Assembly: GCF_905220415.1 (NCBI RefSeq)
Contig: NC_059556.1
Coordinates: 8,196,501-8,260,500, forward strand
Reading direction: 5' to 3'
Source: Colias croceus
Taxonomy: Eukaryota > Arthropoda > Insecta > Lepidoptera > Pieridae
Length of the DNA stretch: 64,000 bases
Every line of letters begins with the position of its first letter. The stretch's first letter is position 1. Under the pieces are notes generated by a model. It had not been told where the DNA came from, made no database searches, and saw only the letters and a program-made list of their open reading frames with translations. Of the stretch, positions 1 to 11,468 are shown one piece after another. Position numbers and translations under genes: made by a program.

Positions 1-370
1 ATTAAAATATGCATCTACATTTTTGTGCGACACTTCACTTTAATTCTTCAAATGTCAATACGTAGAAACAAAAATCATTCCAAATAATTAATCTTCCACC
101 TTAACTAATAACGAGAACTGCGCCTTAAATGTCCCACTAATCAAAAGACAATTATTGTATACAAAGTAACGAGTAATGTTAATTGATACAATTGCGCGAA
201 CTATGTGAATCGTCACCAAATTTGTGTTTATTACCTTCACTTCTCACTTTCTACATAAGACGATATTGCACTGTTATGCTGCAGACAGACTATCGGACGC
301 GAATTACAGCCGCGACTTATAGGTATCTAGACAATAATTATTGTACATTGAGGTGTGCAAACTATAAGAC
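1..370. other. AT-rich DNA with no recognised feature
   Basis: No gene, RNA or repeat family is recognised here. The open frame that starts near 183 runs into the Helitron-like copy beginning at 371 and is not supported as a gene. Confidence 0.6.
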
Positions 371-547
371 ACTAGCTGCGCTTTGCGGTTTCACCCGCGT
401 ACTGTTGGTCTTAGCGTAATGATATATAGCCTATAGCCTTCCTCGATAAATGGGCCATCTAACACCGAAAGAATTTCCAATCGGACCAGTAGTTCCTGAG
501 ATTAGCGCGTTCAAACAAACAAACTCTTCAGCTTTATAATATTAGTA
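371..547 (-). mobile_element. Helitron-like short element, 'AACGCGCTAATCTCAGGAAC' subfamily
   Basis: Read on the minus strand, the copy starts with TAATATTATAAAG-like sequence, carries AACGCGCTAATCTCAGGAAC and TAAGACCAACAG, and ends in a CTAGT-type 3' terminus. The same order is seen at 15,672, 33,076, 54,943 and 62,009, so it is a dispersed family with no coding capacity. The CTAGT end preceded by a GC-rich hairpin matches the non-autonomous Helitron-like (Lep1-type) elements known from Lepidoptera; that assignment is from recall of the terminus only. Confidence 0.75.
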
Positions 548-1702
548 TAAATAAGTCGTGGACGAGTCCTAAGTCCTCCATCTTGAGCGTTCGGACGCGG
601 GACGTCCGATGCGAATCTAGCGTGCTGGATGTTTGATACTGTGCACACCTAAAAGTCCCGGCTGTAAGCCGCGTCCATAAGTCGCGTCCGATAGTGTGTT
701 TGCAACTTTATTCACGGCTATTAATTAAGTGTTATGAGCCTTAAGAACTAATGCAGAGGTATGCTGGTCTTTAAATGGAGGTGATATTTAAACAATTTGT
801 GAGGTGCAAAAAATCGCTAAGTAGTCTTTGAGCGAGGATTTTCTAGCCATAATACACCTGCCATCAGTTAAAGCTTATGTTAGGAATTTTTATGTTCGTT
901 TATATCGATAGAGTAGGTAATATTTAATGTACGGGCTGGGTTTCTGAGCTTTGTACTGGAGTAATTATTATTAGACATTTCATTTTATTTTTTAAAATTA
1001 TATTATTGTGTGTAGGTTCTGCCTATAGCGCTTTTAAATAATGACGTAGGCATATGTTTTATCGTAATAGTCCACATTTTTTTTAAGAAAGATATAAGCT
1101 TGGAGCCATAACAAGTTTGTTACAGCTTTTCAAAGTTTAGAAAACTTATCATAACCTCATTTTATATTACTTATGTACCTGCATTTAGTCTTGCTTTTAA
1201 ATATTAAAATTTCAAGAAGCTCAAAAGAACCGTTTCAAACGTATCGTTTTGCACAAAAAGGCAATCTTGTTGTTAATTAAAAGTTATACGTGTTACTGAT
1301 TCGCGTGTTAACCTCGTGATTGTATCATCGACCGTTATTAAGATGTTAATACGGTATTATTTATTTAATTTCAACTATTTGTGGTGGAAATTGTAAGGTA
1401 TTGATAAGGTAGGTATATGGGTGGGAGCTTTGGAAGAAGGAAGTAACTATTTAATATTAATTAAAGAGTTTAGCGAGTAAAATCTCAATTTTTACTTGTA
1501 CATCACTAATATCAATAAATGTTATAAGAGTTTATCACTACCACAGAAATTACTACGTAAACGGTACAAAACTAAGTCGCTTTCTCTGTCCCAAGTATAT
1601 ATACTTAGGTATTAGGTACGCAACGGATTTTGATGCGGTTTATTTTAATAGATAGAGCGATTCTCGAGGAAGGTTTTAAACTGCAAGTACATATTTATTA
1701 AA
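548..1702. other. Unassigned AT-rich DNA with a GC-richer patch
   Basis: Positions 555-700 are clearly richer in G, C and CpG than the flanks and contain short self-complementary words such as CGGACGCGGGACGTCCG. This may be an old MITE or regulatory patch. The rest shows nothing recognisable. Confidence 0.5.
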
Positions 1703-1984
1703 TCCATACTAATATTATAAATGCGAAAGTAACTCTGTCTGTCTGTCTGTCTGTTACTCAATCACGCCTAAACTACTGAACCAATTTGCATGAAATTTGG
1801 TATGGAGATATTTTGATACCCGAGAAAGGACATAGGCTACTTTTTATCCCGGCAAAATGACGCAATCCCGGGAAATCCCACGGGAACGGGAACTATGCGG
1901 GTTTTTCTTTGACTGCGCGGGCGAAGCCGCGGGCAGAAACCTAGTTTTAGATAAAGCGGGCGAAGCCGCGGGCGGAAAGCTAGT
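1703..1984 (+). mobile_element. Helitron-like element with a doubled 3' terminus
   Basis: Begins CATACTAATATTATAAATGCG, then a short CTGT microsatellite, then TTACTCAATCACGC and CATGAAATTTGGTATGGAG, and ends with a GGGCGAAGCCGCGGGC hairpin and CTAGT at 1935. A second GCGGGCGAAGCCGCGGGCGG hairpin plus CTAGT follows at 1956-1984. The doubled end suggests either insertion beside an older copy's terminus or a terminal duplication. The same family recurs at 21,391, 21,899 and 53,109. Confidence 0.8.
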
Positions 1985-2475
1985 TTTAACAATAAATACA
2001 TCTTCAATAGAGCTGATATCTTATGCTAACAGTTAGGTACTTGTATGGAAATAATAAAACCTTTGTAGGTAGGTACATATTATCTCATACAATTTTAATG
2101 CAATAATTTGTCGAGTTATTTATCAATCCAAAGAATCGTGTACTACTTATTTCATTGCTAAATGACAATTTGACACTACAATACAATTATTTTAGTTCTG
2201 AACAAACAGCAATATATCTTCGATTGAGAAATTAATAAAATATAAGTGAGACCATAACAGGTTAGACCATTATAAAATCAATTTTATACTTTTTCTATTT
2301 ATAGTATCCTGCTGTTTTTAATATAATGGTTTTATTTTGAAACTCTAGCAATTATTTTAATTACAATTTGTCAGCATTCGCAATGGAATTTAACAGAAAG
2401 CTTCCGATGTCAAAGGTATTTTATTGCTAAAATTTAATTTTAGGTTTAAACTTTAAAGTTTAAAATTTATATACG

Positions 2476-2698
2476 ACTAGATTTCCGTCCGCGGCTTCGC
2501 CCGCGTTTTCAAAGGAAAACCCGCATAGTTTCCGTTCCCGTGGGATTTCCGGGATAAAACCTATCCTATGCTTTATTGTGATGTATAAGCTATATTGTGG
2601 TAAAGTATCATTCAAATCCATTCAGTAGTTTTTACGTGAAAGAGTAACAAACATCCTTACATCCATACTTACAAACTTTCGCCTTTATAATATTAGTA
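2476..2698 (-). mobile_element. Helitron-like element
   Basis: Minus-strand copy. From the plus strand it reads ACTAGATTTCCGTCCGCGGC, then CGCCCGCG, CCCGTGGGATTTCCGGGATA, ACGTGAAAGAGTAACAAAC and TTTATAATATTAGTAGG. The final part is the reverse complement of the conserved 5' TACTAATATTATAAA of the family. Non-coding. Confidence 0.8.
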
Positions 2699-2958
2699 GG
2701 ATATAACTATTCTACTACATTCGCAAAATGTATAAATAATTCTTCATATATAAGAAGTTTTGACTTCTATTCAACTATTCTTTTTAAATGTTTGTTTCCA
2801 ATTTATCCTCGCAAGTCCGTTATAATATACTCTAAAATCTAATGCAATTAATTGTATCGATAAAATCGTAAAAGTTACAGTTGGAAGAAATACCTACTAA
2901 CATACCTACTGTCGGTAGGGACAGGAAATTAGCCGGTGTTTTGCGATTTCGATGAATT

Positions 2959-3598
2959 AAGTACGGTCAGCAAAATAAATAAATAAATATTTCAGGACAG
3001 TTTTCACACACGGCACAATCTGATCCCATACTAAGCTTTCGCTTGTGTTATGGAAACTAGATGGCTGATAAACATACATAAATATATAATTTTAAATAAA
3101 TACTTATATAGATAATTAACACCAACAAAGAGCAAACATTTTATTTAGTTCATCACACAAATATTTGCCCCGGGTGGGAATCGAACCCACAACCTCATGC
3201 GTGTTAATAATTATTATTAACATAAAAAATGCGAAAGTTCGTTTGTTTGCTTTTTGTCTTTCTTTGATGTCTCAACGGAGCAATTTTATGATATGAAATT
3301 AGTATCTGGAGGTATACAGGCCAACAACATACCTAAGATATATTTCTAGACTTTTTACCGCGCTGAAATCTCATTCCCATGGGAATTTTATTTCAGTATA
3401 CGGGTCCAAAAGATATAGAAAATTAAATTAAATTGAGTAAATGATAAGAATTTAATTATTTTTATACCTAGTTCAACGTTTAGAAACATACATACATTTT
3501 ATAAGCTACGATATTATCCGTGTCATAATTTTAAATTCAGTTATGTAATTTTTAATTTTTTTTTTTAATCAAACATATTTTTTCTGCTGACCGTACTT
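2959..3598. mobile_element. 640-bp element with perfect 14-bp terminal inverted repeats
   Basis: AAGTACGGTCAGCA at 2959-2972 is matched exactly by TGCTGACCGTACTT at 3585-3598. A minus-strand SINE (2972-3204) begins directly at the left terminus. The remaining interior is AT-rich and non-coding. No convincing target-site duplication is visible, so the class is not set. The match could be coincidental, but a perfect 14-mer pair at this spacing is unlikely by chance. Confidence 0.55.
2972..3204 (-). mobile_element. tRNA-related SINE with (TTTA)n tail
   Basis: On the minus strand it begins near GAGGTTGTGGGTTCGATTCC, containing a pol III B-box-like GGTTCGATTCC, continues through ATCAGCCATCTAGTTTCC and GTGCCGTGTGTGAAAACTGTC, and ends in a TATTTATTTATTTATTTT tail. 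No A-box is seen upstream, so the head is probably truncated. The same 3' half recurs at 14,975-15,043, and a longer copy is split at 60,861-61,285. Confidence 0.8.
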
Positions 3599-3850
3599 CT
3601 TACCGTGTATCATTTCGCGAATGTTTGCGCGCTAATTCAGTTCGTTCGGCAGACGATAAAGAATAATTTAATACTAAAAATATTTCCTCATTCACCTGGC
3701 TCGCTTAATATATCGTGTGGAAGGTGCGACAAGATAACCATGTAACAACGTGAAATAAATTATTTTCTTAAAATGTATTATAATGAAGACGGTAATGAGA
3801 TTGTGGTAATGAACTTTAAAGGAAGTTTTCGATATTGTCTATACTTTTTT

Positions 3851-4082
3851 AACCGACTTCAAAAAATGGAAGAGGTTATCAATTCAGCCGGAATGTATTT
3901 TAAATGAACACCGATTACTCCGAGGTTTCTGAACCGATTTACGTGATTCTTTTTTTGTTCGATGCGGGTTGGTGTCGAATTGGTCCCATAAAAATTTTAT
4001 TCGGATAGGCCCAGTAGTTTTTATTTTATGAGCCTTTTTGTCTGTATTTGTAAATGTTGCAAGTGCAAGTTTGAAGTCGGTT
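3851..4082. mobile_element. MITE with 13-bp TIRs (AACCGACTTCAAA)
   Basis: AACCGACTTCAAA at 3851-3863 is exactly inverted as TTTGAAGTCGGTT at 4070-4082. The 232-bp interior has no intact coding potential; the minus-strand open frame across it is incidental. The terminus resembles one I associate with common lepidopteran elements, but that is recall rather than a search. Confidence 0.75.
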
Positions 4083-5634
4083 GTTTTTAACGCAGTTATC
4101 ACTTGTTTATCTCTGTAGATGATGAATGTTTAAAAATTCACAGGTATGAATGAGGTAAGTGTGTAACTTTTAGTCACATTTTTATATCAGTGGGAACTTA
4201 TTTACGTAACTCTCCATATTATGCTGAACTTATAAAACATATTTATTATTAATATGTCTAAAATCTAAATATCTATAGATTGGTTTAATATTATTTATTG
4301 CATATTATATGTGATTAATATGTGTGTATACGTCATCATACCTACTTATAAACAAAATATTAAGTACTTAGGTATATCAACTATCGCTATAAGACTGGAT
4401 GTCAATTTATCGACCATAATAAAGTAGGTAAGGACCTTCAAGAATTAAGAAATTATAACAATGTTTTATGCGTTCAATTATTACGATTTACGAAGTTAAA
4501 TAAAATATTATTCACACTTATCTGGTGTGTAATCATTGATCATAAATATTCTGTTATTTTTATTAAAACTATAATAATTGTCTCTGGTATCATGTTTTGT
4601 GAGTTATGAAAATTGTACCTACCTAGATAGCTTCTAGATAGTATAATATAAAATATGTATATTGTAGTTTTAAATTCCATACGCGTCTGGGTGCGCGTGC
4701 ATCTGCTTTGGATTGTCAAATTGACACTTCAATAAGAATGCGCGGGAAAATTCCGCGCGCGTCCGCCATTTTTTAAATTCATTCAGCTGGCTTTGATGAT
4801 GTTGAATTGACATGTTATTGAATAATTGTTGACTACATTTTAGTTTATATGTTTTACTGTATTCAATGACTGCTAGCAACTAGGCTTACTTTTATTATAG
4901 GTAGGTACCTAGTTGGTATATTTCTTAGCAACTCGGTTATATCTAAAAAAGAGTTCAGTTTTGGTTACAATATAATATGTAATAATTATATTAAAGACAA
5001 CCAAATGGAAATTTTTAGAAGCATATATTTCAATATAAAATATACCTACTATGTACCTAATGTATATTTTACATAACGCAAACTGTATGTAATTCCAAAG
5101 GATGTACCAATATTTGAACGTTTTCTCAATCTTGTAAATATGCAGGCATTCTTAATTCTTATTATATGCAAAGGGCATTTTTGCGCGCCACTTTAAATAA
5201 GGAAAAACAGCTACCTAATCCATAATTAATTGACAGTTAAAAGATTGAAATTTTTAAACGTTTTTTCTTCAATAAACGTATTAACATAGTTTCTAAGTTA
5301 CGACACGTAGATATAATGAAAGCAAATTTAATTAATTTATTCATTATCCAACATTGCTTGACCATAAACGATACAGTTTAAACCGACTCGTCAGCGTTTA
5401 ACTAATTACATACCTACTGTAAATACCTACAACACCATAGTCTCATGATAATTGTAAATAAGGACAAAAATTAAAAGGATAAATACTTAAACTTTTTGTG
5501 AGATAATTTTTAAAATATTGTCCATATGGAATAGAATGAAACAAACTTACTTATAAATATATACTCTATATATACTCATCTATATATACTCATCCGAATT
5601 AAATAATTTTTTGGCATTCTTAAACAAGAGCATC
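4083..5634. other. AT-rich DNA; one GC-rich dyad
   Basis: No gene is supported. The only notable sequence is a CpG-containing patch at 4679-4770 (described separately). The rest is AT-rich single-copy-looking sequence with scattered TACCTA words. Confidence 0.6.
4740..4770. promoter_or_regulatory. E2F-like palindrome beside a GCCATTTT motif
   Basis: GCGCGGGAAAATTCCGCGCG is a near-perfect dyad; its left half GCGCGGGAAA is the reverse complement of the textbook E2F site TTTCCCGCGC. GTCCGCCATTTTT follows directly and resembles a YY1/Pho-type GCCAT core. They lie in otherwise AT-rich DNA. This is motif-level evidence only; no gene is seen next to it. Confidence 0.3.
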
Positions 5635-5755
5635 CATCTATACATATAATAAATCTGTAGAACGGTTAATTCTGTACATTGAAAATATTGAAAATATAAA
5701 TAGCAGGGGGTGTTACTGGATCGATACCAAGCCCAAATATGTGATTAAAAAAATT

Positions 5756-5804
<49 letters not shown>

Positions 5805-5969
5805 ATGTGAAGGCATCACGTGAAAACTAACGGTTCGATTTCGATGAAACTTGGTATAATTATACCTTATGATCCTGGGCATAAAATAGGATACTTTTTA
5901 TCCCGGAAAAATACGTAGAAAAAAAATCATAATTTTTCCGCGCGGACGGAGTCGCGGGCGGAAGCTAGT
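5635..5969 (+). mobile_element. Helitron-like element, 'CTATACATATAATAAATCTGTAG' subfamily
   Basis: Starts ATCTATACATATAATAAATC, contains GGGGTGTTACTGGATCGATAC, an expanded (GTCT)n tract at about 5759-5804, GGCATCACGTGAAAACTAACG and ATAGGATACTTTTTATCCCG, and ends CGGACGGAGTCGCGGGCGGA followed by AGCTAGT. Closely similar copies lie at 11,469, 11,788 and 34,955. Non-coding. Confidence 0.85.
5759..5804 (+). repeat. (GTCT)n microsatellite inside a Helitron-like copy
   Basis: About eleven uninterrupted GTCT units, against about four in the sister copies at 11,597 and 35,079. This fits the known link between this element class and microsatellites: the tract is part of the element and expands after insertion. 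Confidence 0.9.
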
Positions 5970-6002
5970 AAATAATAAATGAATCAATAATAAATCGTAA
6001 CT

Positions 6003-8022
6003 GGGTCATTGTCAAATTTTGCGCAGGTTAACTTGTCCCTCAAAACTTTTTTACTTCTATACCATTAAAAAATTAACTGTCACTAAAAACTTACAGCAAA
6101 TACAAACTTAATCGCATTAATAAACAGATATTAATAAAATAAAGACTTAGTTTTCATTTTTTATTTTATTTTTTAAAGTAACATTGTGGTTTTTTCTGGT
6201 AACAGAAGGGTTTTCCATACAAATTTGACCTGTCCCAAGTAGCACTTCGTTACAGAAAATATAAAATAACTACAATTTCCAATATACCAACCCACATCAA
6301 TTAAAATATTAATATAAACAGAATATTGCGAATATTTCTAAAAGTACATTTTCAACCCGATCAGTGCTAAGATTTATTTTATAAAAAATATTTTAACTTT
6401 GTCCCACGTAGTGTTTGGAATCGTGTGCACTACTATGTTACTAAATAAATCATTACTCAAAATAGAGGTGGCGCTGTTTTCGACTTTCTATTAGCTTGAG
6501 CGAGGTTTCTGCAGCCATTGTGGTCGTTCGTTAGGTCTGGGGGAGGGGTACATTGAATCTCAGTCGACCGCGTGGCGCTGAACGTGCCGCGTGTTTTTAT
6601 TCCGCATCAACATTGTTACCTACCTATTAAAGTAAGTAAAACCGTTTTTTTTCTATTAACTTACGTTCACTTTGTTGTTTAAGGGGTAATTATGCTCAAT
6701 TTGAAATAAAAAAATAACTAAATGCATTATTCTATGATTTATGTCTTTTAGAATGTAAAATTTACAACTCTGTTATCATCATTCTGTTACTTAGCTCATG
6801 GTAACAGAGTTGAGTAAGCATGTATTCTGTAACTTTTGTTTGAAATTTTATATTTGTAATAATTTTTTTTCTTAAGAATCGGTTTCCCAAAGTAATTTTG
6901 AGTTGTTATATGTAAATAAATCATATTTAATTAAATGTAACTTTGAAGATATTGTTACAGGTTATTCTGCCGTTATTAACGCCCTTAAAATGCCTCTCAC
7001 GCCAGCTGAGAAGCAAGCAAGTTAACAGAAACAGATCGAAGTTATTTACAGGTTATATAAAATTTAAGTAACAATTAGAAACAGTTAACAAGAGATAGGA
7101 GACGTATAAAAAACAATGCAACAGAGAAAAACGAAAGAAGTCTAAAATAAGGACGGCAATCCAGAAAATCCAGTAAATGCTATTAAAAATGGCCATGAAA
7201 AAGTTAAGAATCTGAAGGAAAAGTATGCTATTGATAAAATATTCGACAAGAAGGCCGTTAAAATGTCTAGGCAGGAAATACAAATTATACAAGAGTGTCT
7301 TGCTGTGGATCAAAGTTTCATATGAAAAAAATCAGCCCACATGTAAGAAAAATGTTTTTAGAACCAAAATCAATCTTTTCGAACGTGACGACATATCAAA
7401 AGTATGCAATTTATTCACTTATAGTAAAAAAAGAACAACTAAGTTACTGTGTTACAACTCTGTTACTTTCGTGTCCCGAAGATTAAAGAACTTAGTTACG
7501 AAATTTAGGAAAAGCTATTCAATATAATACTGCTAAATTACAATAGGTTAATTTGTCAGTTAATGAAGCGGTTATATGTTGTAATTAGCTGTAAATTTAC
7601 AGATATTTCATGGAGTAGTGTAGAATTTAAGGTTTGTTATTATTCATAAAGTAACAGAGTTGACTAAAATTGTAAATAAATTACTGTTAAACTTAAAAAA
7701 AGCTTGTGCTTCTAATGGTGATTATAAGATATAAGACTGTAATTAATATAAAAGCCAAAATATGTGCGACTGGCTTATTTAATTTAATGATAAAAGGTAA
7801 AGTGTAATAATAACAGAGTTGTATTTTTTCTCCACCCTGACGCACTAAATCTGAAATAAATCTTAAATTATTAGCTAAACATCTCGGCCAACTTGAATTA
7901 CAGATACTTCAGTTATTTTAACAGGCACGGGCATAAAGAAAAGTTCAATTTTAAAATATTTTCTTTTTCACATTTTTGAAATCTGCAGTTACGTTTACCT
8001 GCGCAAAATTTGACAATGACCC
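6003..8022 (+). mobile_element. 2,020-bp DNA transposon candidate with 26-bp TIRs and AACT duplications
   Basis: The first 26 bp (GGGTCATTGTCAAATTTTGC then GCAGGT) are exactly inverted at 7997-8022. AACT flanks both ends (5999-6002 and 8023-8026), a candidate 4-bp target-site duplication. Inside, the word TAACAGAGTTG occurs five times (6802, 7652 and 7811 forward; 6765 and 7455 reverse). A decayed coding stretch lies at 6990-7323. It looks like an old copy of a once coding-capable DNA transposon; I cannot name the superfamily. A 4-bp duplication would be compatible with, for example, Sola- or Chapaev-type elements, but no catalytic motif is legible. Confidence 0.75.
6990..7323 (+). pseudogene. 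Decayed ORF of the 6003-8022 transposon
   Basis: ATG at 6990 starts MPLTPAEKQA, followed at once by an in-frame stop. The same frame is interrupted by several more stops but then stays open for 57 codons (7152-7322) with protein-like composition rich in Lys and Glu, ending VDQSFI before TGA. An MP-L-TP-EKQ start followed by a basic stretch resembles uncharacterised, probably transposon-derived, arthropod proteins; this is recall, not a search. No transposase catalytic residues can be identified. The product is not functional as it stands. Confidence 0.45.
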
Positions 8023-8514
8023 AACTCTAGCTATTTCTATCCTAACAAACGACCGGATTCCACACCCCTTTTCAATCGTAGGTATCGAATGCAAGCAAAG
8101 AAAGTACAAAAAGTAGTTTATCATAAAGCGATTTAAAATTTCCTTGTTCTAAAAACATAGAACAAAAAATTTACAACCATTCAAAGGCATAAATAGTGCA
8201 TTTAAATATATCTATGGCAAAATAATCTTTGACCTTAAGTAACCTTTTAATGTTGTAAGTGCAATGAAATGCGTTGTTAATAAAAATGATACTTATTATA
8301 TATGTACTTAACAAATTATTATTGTAACGATAAGCTTTTTTATGTACAGTTTTAAATGGGTTAAGATGTTTTCAATTCAGTTCTATTTTTCGTTAAGGGA
8401 TTGAACCATCAACCAGCTTTGATAATCCTATACATATTTTTGAAAGGTGGCAACAATATTTGACATAGAGTTATCCTGAATACTACTTATACAGGGTTTC
8501 CGACTATTGGTAGG

Positions 8515-8861
8515 TATACTAAGCGCGAAGGGACCCGTAGTTTTGCATACACTGATCACGTAAAAAATACTTAAACAAAAAAATTACGTCAAAAATTGTT
8601 TGCTAAATTTTTCCTGAATATCCATGTTTTCTTCTCTAGATACGCGCAGCCGGCATGTATTTGTCTATGAAAACATAATCTTAAACGATAGCTCACGTGC
8701 TGGTGGCAAAGTTGGGCGGGTTGCTTTTTTTGGGAATTTGGTGTACACATAGAAATATTTTAAGAATTCATCTATTTGAAAAAAAATGGGTCTGGAATTT
8801 TATAAGTATTTTTTACGTACTCAGCGTATGCAAAACTATAACCTCTTTTGAGCTTAGTATA
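8515..8861. mobile_element. 347-bp MITE with long imperfect TIRs
   Basis: TATACTAAGCGCGAAGGGAC at the left and its imperfect complement ending CTTAGTATA at 8861 are the outer ends. Within the arms AGTTTTGCATAC, the flanking TACGTAAAAAATACTT and CTAAG match in inverted orientation over about 60 bp. Outermost TATA bases on both sides fit a TA duplication as in Tc1/mariner-type MITEs. No coding capacity. Confidence 0.7.
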
Positions 8862-11468
8862 TCAACTTAGAAAACTGAAAATTATATACAAATATTAGGT
8901 CAAATAGGAGAGGGTCACGCTCATTTCACTTGTTAAAATCTATATCTATCTATATAATTCTCGGAAATTAATTTTTTTACACTTATACATTCCTTAATCT
9001 AAATCGTTGTTTGTGAAAAAATCTCAGATAATTTTGCAGAAAATTTACAGTAAGTATGTAATCGCATAGAATACAATAAAATATAAAATACAACTTACGA
9101 TATCATTACGGTACATAACAGTATCAAAATAGCGATAAAATGATTACAATTTTCAATAATTACGACTAACAAAGTTATGAGTTCGAGTAGAATGTATTTG
9201 ATCGCGTGTTTGTAATTTTATGATTCTCAGAGTTTTTCACTCAAGGCTGGTTTACACACTGTGTTGTGATATCGCTTTGGTAAGCGTTCTTTTACAAGCG
9301 AGCAGGATGAATTCTTATTACATCAGGTTAGACGGCCCGGGCAGCATTTATACCTACTCATCCGAAATTCTTATTGCATCAGGTTAGTAGGTAGTTCTTT
9401 GATTTCTATTTTTTTTTTGGTTATTTATTGCAGTAATACTTAGTATTACTACTAACTGGGACGGTTGCCGTTAATATAAATACTTAAAAATACACAAGAT
9501 AGTTATAATGTAAAACATATTGGTGGCAATGATTAAGGCTTTTACAGATGATTATAAATTTTATAATTATGGCCTTACAACATGTTTAGAAATCAACATT
9601 TCCAATGAAATTGCAAGCAAAATATATCATCGTTTAAAAGATTAGCACAGTCAGTAAGCGCACTTAAAAATTTCCAACTCGGAATGTTTATGATTCCTCC
9701 GACCCGATTACGTTATAAATTCTTATTTAATATTCTTAATTACATTTACATTCGTTACTGTTATGTAAGTACAATTTTTTCCCGCGGATTAGCTTGTATT
9801 TTAGATGAGTAATTAAAGTAACCACTAATGTTTTAAATGCTACGCTATAATCTATCAGCAAGTCAATTACGGCAAAATCTCTATTTTAGATAAAATAAGG
9901 AGGCATCTGCAAATCTTCGTGGGCGGTGATAGCAATTACCATCAGATGACCCACCAGCTAAAAATATCAATAATCATAAAAAAAAACCAATTCCTTTATT
10001 ATCATTGTAAACAATTCTATTATTTGTTAGCTCAATCAATATTGTAGAATGGTATAATTATAGAAGTCTACGTTTAAAGTCCGCCATTTTTATATCGACT
10101 AACTTATCCGTTATACATTTAACATATTCGATTAAAAACATATTTAAGAGATACAATCGACATTTTGTTATGTCAATAACGTGTAGTAATTATTGATTGC
10201 GGTCAAGTTTATTTATTCTTAGTTATTTGTAAAGAAAAAAACATTTATTTGTATTGAAGACGTTTTTCCTTGCAATTAGCAAAAAGAAGGGTAAGCTGCG
10301 TTATACCTATGTATTATAATTAATATGCCGTAATCATCGTCATTAATTTCATATCGGTTTTGTCGATTATTACATAAACGTCATATGTATGGATGTATAT
10401 CTCTCTTTTATTAATGCTATTAATTTTTTCGATTCAAGATAATATATTGATAATGTATTACGTACTAGTCTTTTATAAATGTAATTATTCCTTTCACAAT
10501 TCGGAATTATTGTGATTACTTTCTCTTATAAAAAATAATGCGACGATATTTTTAAAATTTCATGACAGATCACTGTAGTCTGTAGGTATGTTGTTTCTTG
10601 TCGGCTCTTTTTAAAGGCTGCTCTTCTAAACCGGGGTAACTATTTTCGATCTGATAAGACTATTCAAAAGAGCCTCTACAAAAGGTCTTGTGGAATAGAT
10701 TAGTATTCTTTGAGTTTGTTTGTACATCCTCACAGCGTGTAAAAAAATAATTAAAATGTGTCAAGCCGTTTCGGAACAGCTAATACCGCGATATTATTTT
10801 TATATCTAAGGTAAGTGTGATGGTAACCAGTATGTTTGAAACATGAAACTTTATTAAAAAAATAAACCTTAATCATTTTTGTAAGAAGGGTGTTTATTAT
10901 GAACAGGAACTGTTTATCATACTACTTACAACAATGTATCAAACATAGATATCTCAATTAGTATTTCCACAAGTATTTCACTATACAGTACCTATACACC
11001 CAAGAAATGCAGATATCTCAAACAAAAGCCAATACTTTCATGTGATAAAATGACCATAATTAAGATATTGATTGCCTTGGAGCAGGTGTGTAGTAATGGA
11101 CAAACAGCATGAAAACTTGATGTTTTACTTGCAGTGTAATAAAAATTAGACGCCATTTATCATTCGTAACTTGAGACAATATTGAAGATGAAGGATGGTG
11201 TGGCTACACCTGGATTGATAGTGTTTGTAATAGTCTGTTGATTCGTTTTTATTGAGTAGATTTTTAAGCCTAATTGCATAGATATTTTTAACGAATTGGA
11301 TTATTATTCGGTAATTTACCTACACGGTAATTTTCCGTTTTCAGTCGGGAAATGAATTTAAAAAAATTATAGTCAATGTTCATAAGAAATAATCTTGCTC
11401 TATGCGAATCAATTTGTGCAAATCTATATATGTATAGGTAGTGTATACCTATATATGCGGATCAAACA
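8862..11468. other. AT-rich DNA with retroposon traces
   Basis: No gene. A 55-bp-spaced direct repeat GAATTCTTATTACATCAGGTTAG / GAAATTCTTATTGCATCAGGTTAG lies at about 9308 and 9363. A short reverse-strand trace of a GCCCA..CACCTGATGG-type retroposon is at about 9895-9960, and a LINE 3' end is at 10,594-10,720 (separate entry). The rest is featureless. Confidence 0.55.
10594..10720 (+). mobile_element. Degenerate LINE/SINE 3' end (CTTGTCGG ... TTTGAGTTTG)
   Basis: TTTCTTGTCGGCTCT, a CTATTCAAAAGAGCC core, and a TTTGAGTTTG end parallel the better copies at 33,279-33,402 and 55,376-55,513, in the same order and strand. The oldest-looking of the three. Confidence 0.55.

Noticed and set aside
3160..3204. 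CGGGTGGGAATCGAACCCAC as a genuine tRNA
   Set aside because: It is the truncated head of a SINE that recurs in the window and lacks a cloverleaf.
7225..7527. 100-codon frame in the 2-kb element as its transposase
   Set aside because: It is in a different frame from the MPLTPAEKQ remnant and the 57-codon protein-like stretch, and lacks any DDE motif.
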